This document shows positions 12,471 through 24,025 of a stretch of 64,000 bases of DNA, piece by piece (the first letter of the stretch is position 1; the number at the start of each line of letters is the position of its first letter). Position numbers and translations under genes: made by a program. The stretch covers positions 10,586,001 through 10,650,000 of the forward strand of contig CANUEZ040000061.1 in NCBI GenBank assembly GCA_948099385.1, in the 5' to 3' direction. Source of the stretch: Fasciola hepatica (Eukaryota > Platyhelminthes > Trematoda > Plagiorchiida > Fasciolidae). The notes under the pieces are model-generated. The model was not told the DNA's origin. It did no database searches and saw only the letters and a program-made list of their open reading frames with translations.

Positions 12471-13598
12471 TGGTGTCATTCTAGGCCTATAAAGCTCATT
12501 GATCGCATTATTAAGCCTTTATGCCTACCGTTCTGTCATACCTTCCCTCTTTCTCCCTTCTTATGACTAATACCGTTACACATCAGCCCCACCCGCACCC
12601 ATGACCAATTCTCACATAAGAACTGCCGTTCCAAACTCTGCATCTCTCACAGCCACACTTATTATCCAGTCGCTTTCACTCTACTTTCCTTGCCTAGCCC
12701 AGCGATTCCTCTGTGGATCCTTTCACTTGGCAGTGCTCCGATTAGTATCGTCCAGTTGCATCCACTTGTACAATCCCCTGCATGCACGCGGCTCCCAATT
12801 TCCATGTCCCCGACTCCGACGCGCATCCATTGTTCATGCGTTACGTTCTTCCACCGGTTTGCCTGTTCCGATGCTTCTTTCCCACCTGCCTTTTTCGTGT
12901 TTCACCAGCAATGAGATTACCTTACTGGTTATGTCTCACCTGTCTTTTCGGCCCGTGCTCCCATCTCCCTTTTCGTCTACTGTTTGCCACAGGCATTTTA
13001 TGCGTGCTTTTCGGACCGTTCTGCTTTTTACTTGCCATCTAATGTAAAATCACTGTTTCGTCATGGTTCTCAATCGCAGTTTCAGTCCGTTTGATTTGCT
13101 ATTAACCTCTGGTACCCCTTTTGCTCATTTCTCTCCCATGCTGTTTGCCGTTTCAGACGCTGCATCATGCACCACGAACATTTTCACCCCCCAGGTAAAT
13201 TTCTCCACTTTGTATGCACAATCGCTTTGCGCTGCTTAGCCATCTCCATCGCCACTATCTTCCTGCTGAATACTGTAAGCTCATTCTCTAATGTTTCTCC
13301 CATTCTCGACCGACACCACATGTCTCAACTACATCAATCAGATTATTAGATCCTTCCTTACCTGTTCTCTTCGGTACTTTCCCTCATCTCCTCTTTTTGA
13401 ACTGCTCCTCAGTCGTCGTCTTTTCTGTGCTTCCGCATTCTCCACTGCCTCTGTTGATCCGCCAAGTTCACCTGTCATGAAGATAATCCACCACGATATT
13501 CCAAAGTTAATTCTACAAACATTCGACCTAACCTAACCTGCCCCTACTAATAACTGATAATTTCTTTCTAGGACTCCATTGTTATTGATCCGGCTTCT

Positions 13599-13600
<2 letters not shown>
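12471..13600 (+). other. CT-rich non-coding stretch (LINE A-type 3' UTR)
   Basis: Strongly pyrimidine-rich on the plus strand, like the 3' UTRs of A1 and A2. No protein family is recognised in its frames. It probably belongs to the 3' UTR that ends at 14,338. Confidence 0.4.

Positions 13601-13674
<74 letters not shown>
13601..13674. repeat. (TA)37 microsatellite
   Basis: A perfect alternating TA array of about 74 bp. It lies inside LINE A 3' UTR sequence. TA arrays elsewhere in the window sit at family D LINE ends, but no D sequence is seen next to this one. Confidence 0.98.
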
Positions 13675-13675
<1 letters not shown>

Positions 13676-14338
13676 GAGCTCACATGTCTACATATGTATT
13701 CGCTTTGTATCCTGCGGTTCCTCACAGGCCACCTCTCTTGATGTCATCCCGCTGGCCTCCATGATGTGCATACATTCCTTCTGCATCTATGTCTCACATC
13801 TACTGTGTCCTATTCTTACGAACTATTTTTTTACCTAATCCACCCTTTACGTCTTACTTTGCTCGCTCCCTGTTTTACAATGAGTTTTGTGTCCTGTTCG
13901 CCGAGCACCTATTGCAGAGTACCAATGCTTTGTTGCCACCCAATCCTTTGCAGTGAATTTCACTCCTTCTCCGTCGTCTCCCGCTAACACAGCTTCTTAT
14001 GCCCATTTCTAGCCTCTCTCATGTACATCAGTCAGCTTTCAGATGTCCCTGTTCTGGCCAGCCGGACCTCTCACCTGACCTTGACTTTTAAAACTCACCG
14101 GGCGTCCATTTGAATACGTCCATGGGTCCTTTTAAACTAAGTACATTTTTTTCGGTGAGCATACATTTGCCATACTTTCATCCCACGTTACTCCTCCTTC
14201 TAAGCCTCTTTTTTCCAACTTCTGTCATGTAAGTTTCTACGTTTTCAAGTGTTTTGTCTGTTTATTCCATCACTTGTAAACAGTTTATCATGCTCCTGGC
14301 TTGCCTCGGGCTTCTCCGAAATAAACCATTATTATTAC
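13675..14338 (+). other. LINE A-type 3' UTR end with third 3' terminus
   Basis: CT-rich sequence ending in GCCTCGGGCTTCTCCG, then AAATAAACCATTATTATTACC (14,318-14,338), a variant of the family A 3' terminus. Immediately after it the minus-strand LINE A resumes at its GPDG motif, fixing the right border of insert A2. Confidence 0.65.
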
Positions 14339-16489
14339 CATCTGGTCCAGGGCGGGCAAGAGGCTGGGTGGTATTTAACATCTCCCTGACTTCAGTAGAT
14401 GAAAATACCACTATTGACAAGCTATCGGCAGTCAAGGAGGTGAGATCCTGGGTTGGACTATTGTAGCCTGTTATGGTGGAAGAAGCGAAGAAATTATTGA
14501 ATACCTCAGCGATTAACTGCGGCGAGCTAATATAAATGTCCTTTGATGGGAGCAAATATGGTACTTTGGTTGTACGGCTGGGGGTTCAAGTTTTATTAGG
14601 GCCAGAGAGATGGGTTTTTTCATTCGACTTCTCGAGGGCTTACAGTTCTTGATTTTCAGGTTGTCCTTTTTTGCCTAACAGCTGAAATGAGAGGTGGCCG
14701 AGGCACATCAAAGTACGGAGGTCTTGGTCCTTTTGTGTGGATGTTTGCAGCTTCTCAAATTTACTTTGCATTCTCTGCTGCCGATTTGTTTTTCTCACTT
14801 TGGCTTTGACTATCTCGGTAGAAGTGAGGCTTAGAGAGGAGAATAAGTTAAAGCACGTCATATCCGGCGTCAACTGAGGATCAGACATCAGGCAGAAGTC
14901 ATCCCATGTCTGATTACGCAGCATAGTGGGTAGGGCCCCAATATGCATCTCCGAAGGATTTTTGGATTTTGGGGACTTTCGTGGGGATGCAGCAGTAATT
15001 AGAATTCGCATATTATGACCTCACGATCACAACCAGGAAGAAGGCTAGGGGCAGTTGCCCTTATACCCCGGAGGCCTAAGGTAAGGATAATGTCAAGAAT
15101 ATTGTTCCCCCCTGGTTGGTGATGTTGTGTTGCCTCCATTCTTCATCAAGGAGACACAAGATAAGAGTAAATAATTTTTGGACGTTTTTACGGCCGTCCA
15201 GCAGATGCCATTGAGGATGAAGTCCCCTCTATGGTTTCGGCCGCTTGCGGGATTTCAGCTAATTGACAGAAAGCATGGCCGAATACGTTTACATCCTCCG
15301 TGTTACACCCTGGCGGGCAGTAAGCGCAACCAGTGACGAGCTGTCCTTCGAGAAGAAGCATAGAGATCCAAATAGAGTCTTAGACCTTATCGAGGACAAG
15401 AAGTGGAGTAAGTGCGCTCAAAGACTGTTCTTACTACAAGCAAGACAACCGCCACCAAATCTGAGATCGGCTAGTAGCGAATATATTATAACCTGATACG
15501 GAGATGTGTTGGAGGAGGGTTATGTCGGTAAGCCCTGATTCAGTTATGGGGATCATTTTCGGGTGAAATTGTAGTGCAAAGAAGAGGGCGGATGTAAGTT
15601 AGCTCACAATGGAGCGAGTAGTGAAAAGTGCGACTGCAAAACTATCTTCTCGATGGCAGTGATATATGTTGAACGTACGGCCCCCAGGTTGGCTGCCAGG
15701 TGTGGAGAAATTGTAGCCACGGTTGGACTATAGGATTGTGTGGGGAGAGATATGGCATGAAATGAGACGAGACATTCAAAGGAAACGGAAAAACCAGCAA
15801 AGTTGGATAGAGTAGCACTGAGTCGGAAAGCTCACGACTATTTGGAAGTAGGGGACAGGATGCATGGTTTAGTTGGGTGCTCCGTAAATAGTCAACCGGA
15901 ACTGCTTTTGGATTAGTTACTGGCATGACGATCTGAATGGTTTCGCCGAGACTTCCCCCTTCGTTGTTGGATGAACTGTCGTTACGTTTCACTCTAGCTG
16001 AAGGTGAAAGACTGATTGGGATCGGACAGTGAGGCACAGGTCATGGAGGTTAGATGACGGGTTGTATCAATAGTGTTACTCTACGTATTTTCGAATTGGC
16101 TAAGGATACCGGCGCAAACGCATCTAATCATGCACCTTTCTTAGGTTTGCAAGAAATGGCCAGTTCTGACACCGACAGCTGAGGGGCTACTGAATTGACG
16201 TTAGGTGTTGGGCTGCTTTCTCCAGCCGGCTTTAGTTTTTGGGCTCCTGCGGGGGTTGGCTTTAGTTCTTTTGAGCTATATGCTATGGGTATAGTTCGTA
16301 AGTTTGACCAGATACTCCTTGAGCTAGTCGGGGAGATCTTGTCATTTGGGTTTTTTCTTGATAAACTGTTTCCAACTCTGGAGTCAGGGGGACTTTTATC
16401 AATTTTGTGAAACTCAGGAAGCACAATAAAATGAACCGTTCCACCGAGCTATTTAGTGGGTTTTGACGCTTGCAACGAGGCTCAAATGT
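14339..16489 (-). pseudogene. Outer LINE A, N-terminal region, endonuclease and RT start (minus strand)
   Basis: Read right to left: a Ser/Pro-rich N-terminal frame from ATG at 16,424 with a second Pro-rich stretch to about 15,640, then a decayed endonuclease. Its motifs align with A1: LFTTRSI (N lost), PITESGL (E kept), a GTSSSMAS remnant at the GDFN position (about 15,200), NILDIIL (about 15,100) and LLPGCDRE at the SDH position (about 15,040). The linker (DDFCLMSDP, about 14,900) and FNNFFASS lead to LARPGPDG at 14,340-14,365, where A2 interrupts. It continues at 7,756. The EN active site is destroyed, so this is the oldest layer of the nest. Confidence 0.75.
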
Positions 16490-16600
16490 ATGATAATAGT
16501 TTATTTCGGATAACCCCGAAGCATGCTGCAATGCAAGATCAAACGATACGGTTGAAAGCTGAATGAAAGTTACAGTGGGACTGTACAATTATGCGAACGC
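16490..16600 (-). mobile_element. 3' end of another minus-strand LINE A
   Basis: Reading leftwards, GCATGCTTCGGGGTTATCCG then AAATAAACTATTATCAT ends at about 16,490, matching the family A 3' terminus. The outer LINE A begins directly beyond it in the same orientation, giving a head-to-tail pair, possibly from insertion into or next to the older A/T-rich tail. Confidence 0.6.
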
Positions 16601-17530
16601 GATTGAATATAAGAGAAGGCATTCAAGTCAATTGCTGCGATACCGCCCGGTGAATTTAAACTCAAGGTCAGGTGGTCGATCCGGCTGGAGGTAGGCGTAG
16701 TTATTCTGCCAAAATGTGGGGTGGGTGGAGAATGGTACAAAATCACAAAAATTTTACAGAAGAAAGACTGTCCTGTCGGAGAACTAAACTAGATTGACGG
16801 ATACGCGGATATCGTGAAGAAGAAACATTCCTGAAGGAGACGTATTCAAGCAATGGAGCTTTACAGTGTATGAGAGGGGTTGCGGTGAAAAATTAGACGT
16901 TAAAAAATTGTGGCATAATACATAAAGACCAAGAAAATCGGTCGAGGATAGCAATTTTGGGGTACAGTGACCGTATATCGGTTGAGCCAGTTGTAAAACG
17001 AAACGGACAACACACTGGACTGTGGGTGTCAAATTGATGGTGAAAGAAGTGACCGGATAACGCATATAGACTTTGAGTGGATTGTTTTGCTTTCAGAAAA
17101 AAGGAATGTAATGCATCAGCAAGAAACTGGTAACTGACAAAAAAAATCGACGTGTGGTGCGTAGCTACGATAGTGGCAGAAACGTGGCTTGCAAGAAGGA
17201 TGACCGGTTGAATGACAGGTAAGTATTTACACACTGTTAATTCTCAGCAAAGACTTCACGTGGTGAAAAAAAATGTATCAAGTATCGGAAGTGTCTGAGA
17301 CGATCTATCGGAATGGAGCATGAGAAAAGAAATACACAGAACAACCGATGAATAGGTTTGCAAAGTTCGGCAGCCGGATATGGGCGGAGTGTGTGTGATA
17401 AACCAAATGGACTACACATCTGGACCGTGGTTGCCAGAGTGATGGTGAAGGAAGTGACCGGATAAAACATATGGACTTTGAGTGGATTGTTTTGCTTTCA
17501 GAAAAAAGGAATGTAATGCATCAGCATGAA
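16601..17530 (-). repeat. Probable LINE A 3' UTR with a ~400-bp tandem duplication
   Basis: A block around 16,985-17,115 recurs at about 17,390-17,520. The best-conserved part begins GACTTTGAGTGGATTGTTTT and continues through TTTCAGAAAAAAGGAATG and ATGCATCAGCA in both. The offset is about 405 bp, so the segment looks tandemly duplicated and then diverged. No gene is recognised; the minus strand is pyrimidine-rich like other family A 3' UTRs. Confidence 0.6.
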
Positions 17531-19290
17531 CTAGGAATTATCGAGAAAATCGTTGCGTAGTGAAGAATGGTAGTTTATCCATGCCAACAGCTGTTTTTTG
17601 ACCAACTATAACGGAGTTCTTCGTATGATGGCCAGTGCTCGGTAAATTGACCACCTCAGAGAGACTACTGGCTAAAAGCTTATCAGGGTTGTGATTTTGC
17701 AGGGCATTTGTGAACCTCTCTTGGTAGAAGAATTTTGTCGGGAAGCATCCTTGCTTGCTTGAATCCTGTATCAGCTACGACATAAGACTTGGCTGATAAA
17801 TTAATTGGCAGAAACTTCAGTAACCAAATGGAACGGGAGCTGACATTTATTTCGCGGAGAAGTTTTGCTGGGTCTGACACAGCAGCACGACTGCGAACCC
17901 AGGTTGCGGGCATTTAGGAATAAATTCTTAGTAAATGAGAGTGAAATTCTATCTGGAATGTTGAATACTATTGGACCGCTGGCTTTTTTGATGCATCTGA
18001 AGGTTTCAGAGGCGAGGGTATTGATTAACTTCGTGGCCGGGGTCAAGATGACCTGAGTGTGATGTGCAGAAGGGTCGAGGAAGAAAGCCAATGGACTTAA
18101 CTGACCGATGGCTTGGTCAAAACCCAGCCTGCACAACAGAGGTCAAAAAGGCCCCAAAAAGGGTTCCTTTCCCATTCTTGATCCTCTCTCTCGTTATTCT
18201 TTTGGGATTGGTTGATTTCGGTTCAGCGAAATATGTCAGTAGCGATGACGATTTTACCCAGCCAATGAGCCCCATGCTAGCCATTTATAGAGTGTTTTGT
18301 TGCACGCTTGCTTGAAGGCCTTCACGCGAAATTTGGTGGTCTCTTTTCCAAGCAGACCAACAGCCAATTAATTCACTCTTCGGAGCTACAAAGCATCCTT
18401 GTCACACTCACAGATCAGTGAGATATCACAAGTGTGGTTCAGATGGGCTACTACAGTAGTGTGACACACATAAGGAAAACAACCGACATTCAAAAATGAA
18501 GCAGAACCGTAACTGGAAGCCGTCAAAACTTATAACGATTTCCGGGAAAATAACTTGATACTGAGAAGCCTTATGGAGTAGCAAAAAAGAACCGTATTTT
18601 GATGGCTCCAAGGAAGTTCCAGTGTCGTAAACTTCTCATACGGTGATCATTACCGAAGCATAACAAATAACCGAGAGTGTATGAACACGTTATATATTCC
18701 AGGGGTGTTAACATATTAGCAACCGTGATTTCATAAAACTACCGTTTTTCTGTTTGTTACCAATGTGGGCGTTTTTGGCTTGAAACACAAATCTAGTACT
18801 CCTGATACCAGATACCGACTAGATCCCGAGTATGGCCTACGGAACTGGCGACAAGCTAAAAGTTCCTGCGCGTGCCAAAAGACGGTAAAAGTCAGTGGAA
18901 TAGATGGCGGAAGATCTGTAATAAAATGATTTTTCACTTTTACCTTTGGGAGCGACACCGGATGTGATATGAGCTAGGAAAGTCAAAGGTTTAGCCGTCC
19001 GAAAGCAGAGCCGCCATAAAAATGTGCTTTTCAGTTGGAGCAAACCAACTGTCCTTACAGCAAGCAGACGAACAAAGCACAGCTATGTTTCACCGACCAA
19101 CATACAACTTGCTTAGAGCTAGGTGCTGATCGGTTGCTCTTATCTACGGTAATTTTCGCTCATGAATTTACGCATTCAAACTCGGTCATCTCCAGGTTGC
19201 TACAAGTCTATTCCATACGAAGCCGGGCTCCCCAGTCAGAGGACAGGCGGCCAGATGAGTGCATGTGATGAGCTTCGTTATTGAATGCCA
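17531..19290. other. Unassigned, no gene recognised
   Basis: Several short frames occur, including a minus-strand frame at 17,801-18,136 and a plus-strand one at 18,064-18,315 with a hydrophobic stretch, but none matches a family I know. It may be decayed LINE sequence; nothing can be asserted. Confidence 0.3.
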
Positions 19291-19297
19291 TCATTTT

Positions 19298-19500
19298 TTG
19301 CATAATGGCTAAGTGAAGGCTCATGACGCATAACGTCTCTCGCAGTTTATGTGTGATGAGCTTTTGCGCTTTCCCGTTACCTTAGTTGGAACTGGAAGAA
19401 GTACACTGTGCAGTGGTGGGTGCCAAACTATTATGCACCTCGCAGAAGGAATTCTGGACGCTGGATTGGCCGCGAATACTGACTGCCCCTCCAAATATGT
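19298..19500 (+). repeat. SINE-like repeat, copy 1 (no tail)
   Basis: Matches three other copies (24,026-24,235; 27,975-28,196; 28,366-28,545) through shared blocks GCATAACGTCTCTCGCAG, GCAGTGGTGGGTGC and GAAGGAATTCTGGACGCT. Its 5' part, TGGCTAAGTGAAGG, resembles a tRNA A box. The CTGAA-type tail is missing because LINE C sequence begins here. Confidence 0.6.
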
Positions 19501-19515
19501 GGCAAACGGTGTAGA

Positions 19516-20409
19516 GTGCAAGGTGGGAAAGAGTGGGCTCAACCAAAGTGTTCAGGAATAGCAAAGAATACTTATGTCCCTTATAAACAAAACCCATGGG
19601 CTGAGTGGGCCTGTGCAGCTTGCAAGGGGGCGGCCGGCCTGGCCCTTAAACTGCTGGGCCAAGGGCAGGACAAACGTCCACCAAGTAGCACCACAGATGT
19701 AAGCACCAAAATTCCGCGACCAGGTGGCAGGAAGTCGTTTGTGGAAATAGTAGGCATGCCTGTGAGGACAGTCGTTGGAGCTAGTGGGCGAGACCCAAGA
19801 GTTTGCCATGCAGCCGTCTTTGCCTCACATTCTGTGAAGCAGACCGACGAGGGCCAGTGAACTAAGCATAAGCCTGGAAGGGCAAGGCAGGCCAGAAATA
19901 AAAGTGAGTGTGATATAGCGAAGGACGGGCCAGCTAGGGCGGAAGATCCTGCGCTCCAGGTGTTAGGGGATTAAATGAAGTATCCGCGAAGGCAGATCCT
20001 GTGGATGGGCAGGGTCCCGGGCCGCATGCTCCTCATCCTAAATCAGGAAGAACCTTTCATAGGGGAGTCGAAAGCTAGGAGGGACACCAATAGGAGAAGG
20101 GTCTATGATATACTGCGAATTGCTGGTGTTCCGAACCCTACTGCTCTAAGAAGGGTGCCCAGAGTGGGGACATGGAAATCAACACTTGGGAACAGGGGCG
20201 AACTTCGTGCGACGCCAATGCAAGTAAAGTTCGCTGATGAGGCCGCCCGAAATGGGTTGCTGGCGAGGGCAGCAGTGGTGGCTGACACCACCAAGGGTAG
20301 ATATCAAATGGCGCCTGACAAGTTTAGAGTAGGGCCTGGTGGTCTAGCTCCTGTTGCTAACCTGGCTTTTCCCGCCAGGGCACTTGTGAGAAATCACCGA
20401 GGAAGATAG
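19516..20409 (+). pseudogene. LINE C ORF1-like protein
   Basis: Two in-phase open stretches (19,516-19,860 and 19,975-20,409) separated by stops. The second has the arrangement of LINE ORF1 RRM-type domains: RRRVYDILRIAGVPNP, RVPRVGTW, ATPMQVKFADEAARNGLLARA and a Y.MAPDKFR end, paralleling RPLKVVLGSEEAATSVLRRS in LINE B. ORF1 proteins bind the element RNA in the ribonucleoprotein particle. Assignment is by pattern, not by database search. Confidence 0.5.
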
Positions 20410-20594
20410 CTCGACTCTTGCCAGTCTGGATGTTACGGCAACTCCTATAGTCGGACGGACTGGGATTCGTCAAAAGTCCTAGATCATCAGCCGGCGCCAT
20501 GCACGTCAGTGGAGACGACGGGTGCAAAAGACTTGCCATCGCCTGAGGCTTTGCACCCGAGAATCAGACAGGAGTAAAAAATACGAGACACCTA

Positions 20595-21280
20595 AGAGAA
20601 GGGGAGCAAGCAGTGGTGTTATATAACAAGGCATGTAGTCCTGGAAACAGATGGACGGAGCTCTTCAGAGCTGTAGGGGAGCAAAAGGGGTCCACAGTTG
20701 CCCTTACGGAGACATGGCTCTCTAAATATGACCGCACACCGGCAATAATACAAAGTGGGTCTGCTGTCTATAGACCGGAAAAGGAGCTTGACTGTGTAGG
20801 GGGGAGTGGCCCTCCCCGTTAGGGCAAGTACAAGCGGTCTAGAATCGCGGACCACGGTTTGTACTCAAAATATACAACTGTGCACGGCTACCCTCACAAT
20901 CCCAAACAGAAATGCCAGTGTGGTCTGTGTTTAGGGCCCCGGCTGCAAACCGAGATGAGGACGCTCAACTTCCCCACGTGCTTACCATGACAGTTAAATA
21001 AGCTAACAAGACCTTCATAGTTGGGGACTTCATGCAACCACAAGTAGACTGAGTAGTTGATGCATGCACTCCGGGAACCCAACAACAGGCATATCTACAA
21101 TGGCCGCATTCGAATGCTCTGTTTCAACACATGAGGGAGGATACCAGAAATAGGACTGGCTGTACGTCGTCCTCGGTGGATCTAGTGGTAACGAAACATG
21201 AGAAGGATGCCGAGGGGCTCCAGGTTCACTCTCCCTTGGGTAAGAGCGACCACATGAGAGTCAAAATCACTCCGCGTGCT
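20595..21280 (+). pseudogene. LINE C endonuclease remnant
   Basis: The EN motif LTETWLSKYDRTP (about 20,703-20,740) is clear. Further right, around 21,170-21,260, plus-strand frames give an SSVDLVVTKHE-type block followed by LGKSDHMRVKI, the D-L and SDH motifs of an AP-like endonuclease. Stops and frameshifts occur throughout, so it is not functional. Confidence 0.6.
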
Positions 21281-21804
21281 TCAATCCGACGTTTCAACGA
21301 GGTTGATTAAAAGATTCGAAAATATGGACATTCCTAGGCTTTGCAGTAGAGCGGTTGGTCTAATGTGGGACATAGAGGACGATGCCAGTCAGGAAGAAGG
21401 CTGGCAGATGATAAAAAAATCTCCGCTTATCCTACTAAAAGGGGTGGGCTCCCTTGAAGCGTAGGAGGAGTGAGGGCAGTCCGGTGTGGTAGAGGACTGC
21501 AATGGGCAAGTCAGTCAAGAGTAAAAACAGTAGCTGGGCTAGCTTCAAGGCTTCCGGGAGTCGCCGGGTTTGGGTTCTCCATACCAAGCATAGAAATGAG
21601 ACGGTAGACTTCCTGTGATCTGCTAAGCGCATGTGCGAAACAAAGTTGGCCCAGTGTGCCAAAAAGCATCTAAAGAAGTTTCGTAGCTACCTGCAGACTA
21701 AGGGTTGACTGAGAGATTCAGTAGGACCACTGACGACCCATGATTATTGAGTGACAGCAGACAATCAGAGCAAAGCGGATGCTCCAGATGGGTAAATTAG
21801 TAGT

Positions 21805-22418
21805 GTGCTCAGAATAGACAAGCATGTGCAGGTAAGTTTCAAAGGGGCGAATCACCCAACGGGCATAAAAAACGTAATTCTTCCAAAGGAAATCGTAAGC
21901 AAATACCTCGAAGGGTCAGAAATCCATAAGTTTGCCGGGCCGGTTGATATCAGCCCTGCTATCTTTAAGCGGTCAGCTGATATCCTAACCCTTCCTGTAC
22001 ACAGCATATATAAGGCCACCGTGGACCATGGAAGGATGCCACAGGACTGGAAAAAAGCAGCCATTGTAGCCTGAGAGTTGCATACGACCAAGGTTCATTT
22101 ACTATGGGGGCAGCGAACAGGGTAAAAGACCTTGGGATTGTGGTGACTTCCGATCTTAAGCGGTCCAATCAGTGTGTAGCAGATGTACACATGGCGCGCG
22201 GTGAATTCTTTAGGCTGAGATCAGCTTTTTCCGGTAGAAAGCCTAGGGTTTTCATGCCAGCGTACGTGTCTTCAGTTGGATCTCTTTTGGAAAACTGTGT
22301 TCGGGCGTGGTCGCCCTTCTACAAAAAGGATGCCCCCTGTATGGTGAAGGTACAACGTATTGTTAAGCATATTTCTGAGGGTCAGAGGGACAACACTGTA
22401 ATAGAAGGAATAAACTGA
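21805..22418 (+). pseudogene. LINE C RT with the palm deleted
   Basis: The first part (21,805-22,074) is the RT finger region: SKYLEGSEIHKFAGPVDISP, AIFKRSADILTLPVHSIYKA and GRMPQDWKKAAIV. The next frame (22,104-22,418) is already the RT thumb: VKDLGIVVTSDLKRS, HMARGEFFRLRSAF and a LENCVRAWSPF block (usually LEY..Q.WSP). The whole catalytic palm, including F/YADD, is missing between about 22,074 and 22,100, so an internal deletion joined finger to thumb. Confidence 0.75.
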
Positions 22419-22636
22419 ATTGACAGTCCGTATTGAAATTTCCCCCACCCAGAACTGCGCGAAAGGATGTAGCAAGAAAACCGAGGTCGAGAAGTAGCAC
22501 GCTAGTAGTATTGCACAGTAGCTTTGTATAACTATCTTTAATTAAAGAATATAATTGGTAGACTCAAGGGTGACCGGTCACACTTTCGTGGGAATTTTCC
22601 GCGGCGATCCTGATTGACTGAGGCTCACGCGTTTAA

Positions 22637-23137
22637 TTGGTTACGAAATTGTGCCCGGCCATATCACATGCGACGGCTGCTGAATCACCACAAAAACCTA
22701 TGAGCGGCGACTCCAGGACCTCAGACTTTTTCTCTACGGAAAGGAAGAGACTACGTCGGGATCTCATGGAGACATTAGAGACAATAGAACGCTTTTCCGG
22801 GCTTAGACCTGAGAGTCCATCCCATATGGCAAAGGACTCCAGAACAAGAGAGTGTGCGAAAAAGTTGGCGAAAGCTCGATCCAGGCTGGTAGCCAGATCT
22901 CACCTCTTTAGCAGTGGGGTGGTTAAATACGGGAATAGACAGCCGGAAGAGGTAGTAGAACTGGGGACCATCCAGGCATTCAAGGGCGCCCTAGATGATA
23001 CTGTCTTGTGGTCCAACTTTAATGTTCATCAGACACGCGTTAGGGGAACAAACTGGAGAAAAAGACTGAGTGCGATGAAGTTCTACATGCGGAAAATAAG
23101 AATAATGTCCCCAGTTTCGTTGCGAACTTTGTTTTAA
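22637..23137 (+). pseudogene. LINE C C-terminal domain fragment
   Basis: The core, ERKRLRRDLMETLETIERFSG then LFSSGVVKYGNRQPEEVVEL and IQAFKGALDD, is the usual C-terminal block of CR1-like RT proteins (SRVVKYWN.LPEEVV..). Just upstream another frame reads YERRLQDLRLF, the expected preceding residues, so a frameshift lies near 22,730. The first 25 or so codons are therefore not native. It probably belongs with the LINE C thumb ending at 22,418; the 220 bp between show nothing recognisable. Confidence 0.65.
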
Positions 23138-23139
23138 TT

Positions 23140-24020
23140 TACAAATATTTGATATGTAAACAGTTTTGCCAGCGTAGTCTCCATAAAACGCCGTGACTGG
23201 TCCCGCTGGTGGTTATGCCGCAGATTGTCAGTGGCCCGTGGAAAAAGTAGGGGTGGGAACCCCCTTAGCCGTCGGAAATTATGCTGAAAATGGGCAAAGC
23301 TGATTGTTCCGCGTGAAGACATTCATAGTTAACCCTTAAGGACCAAGAAAAATGGTCAGAATTGCTGCGCTAGCGTTGCTATTTCTAGGAAATAACCAGG
23401 TACTAGAAGCCTTTGGAGTGTCCTGTTGTGACAGTATATTGATATGAAAAATAGGTTCTACCGCAGATGCCACCACCATCAGATTTTCCGCTAAAGGAAC
23501 CTTTTGTAGCATTCAACAAGCATTTAAACTATAGATAACAGCGATCACCAGTAAGTTGCGAGAAGGAGCAATTCGAATATAATCACCGAGGTGTCCTAAA
23601 TTAGGCTGCAGACAACGTATTTTCTTAATTGCAGCTTGTCGGCTTTTTAATCATCAAGCAGCATCGTAAAAATAGCTGTCTTCACCGACCAAAATAGGTT
23701 TTGGGGATATTTAAGTGGTCTTAGGAAAGCTTCTATGCACCTATGAGATAATCAATGCGTACGCGAAATAATGTCCAGCTCTTGAATAACCCAGCATGAG
23801 CTGTATCGTTGTGCATTTAGCGGTACGATTCACCGACATGCGTATCAGCTATGGTGTACCCTCAGAAACTGCCCGCAGAATTTTAGATAGCGCGCTGTTG
23901 GACAGCGGAACGCTACCTGTCCTAGATAGTCAAGGGAGTGGGATGTTTTCTGACAGGGAATTTTGAGCTTGTTGCTGGACAGAGGATGGGATGGGTCTAA
24001 TCAGTGAAAGTTTCATTTGC
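23140..24020. other. Unassigned, no gene seen
   Basis: No frame above background and no repeat shared with the rest of the window was recognised. It may include the 3' UTR of LINE C. Confidence 0.3.
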
Positions 24021-24025
24021 TTCAT

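Larger units (their letters stand above)
7757..14338 (+). mobile_element. LINE A copy A2, 5'-truncated, inserted in the outer LINE A
   Basis: The insert starts abruptly inside the RT domain (at the segment equivalent to RSFGITDPLLSW in A1), as expected for a 5'-truncated LINE. It contains module R (9,310-9,545), the distal 3' UTR repeat, and two family 3' termini (12,420-12,470 and 14,300-14,338). Two termini mean that either the 3' UTR is duplicated or a 3'-UTR-only copy (about 10,320-12,470) sits inside A2. The right edge joins minus-strand LINE A exactly at its GPDG motif, and the left edge joins the residues following that motif. Confidence 0.7.
19500..23010 (+). mobile_element. LINE C (CR1-like), decayed and internally deleted
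   Basis: ORF1-like, endonuclease and RT pieces occur in the normal order on the plus strand, but the RT palm is absent. It is related to LINE B (24,240-27,932) in ORF1 style and EN motifs. Flanking DNA holds a truncated SINE-like repeat on the left and unassigned sequence on the right. No 3' tail is recognised. Confidence 0.7.

Noticed and set aside
13579..13764. Open frame rich in Tyr-Ile
   Set aside because: It is the translation of the TA microsatellite. The same applies to frames at 36,502-36,876 and 46,027-46,215.
18064..18315. 83-codon frame with a hydrophobic stretch that could be a membrane protein
   Set aside because: No family, splice context or second exon is seen, and the region overlaps an equally long minus-strand frame; composition alone is not enough.
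19298..19320. tRNA gene suggested by TGGCTAAGTGAAGG
   Set aside because: No acceptor stem or cloverleaf can be drawn, and the segment belongs to a repeat with other copies; kept only as an A-box-like motif.
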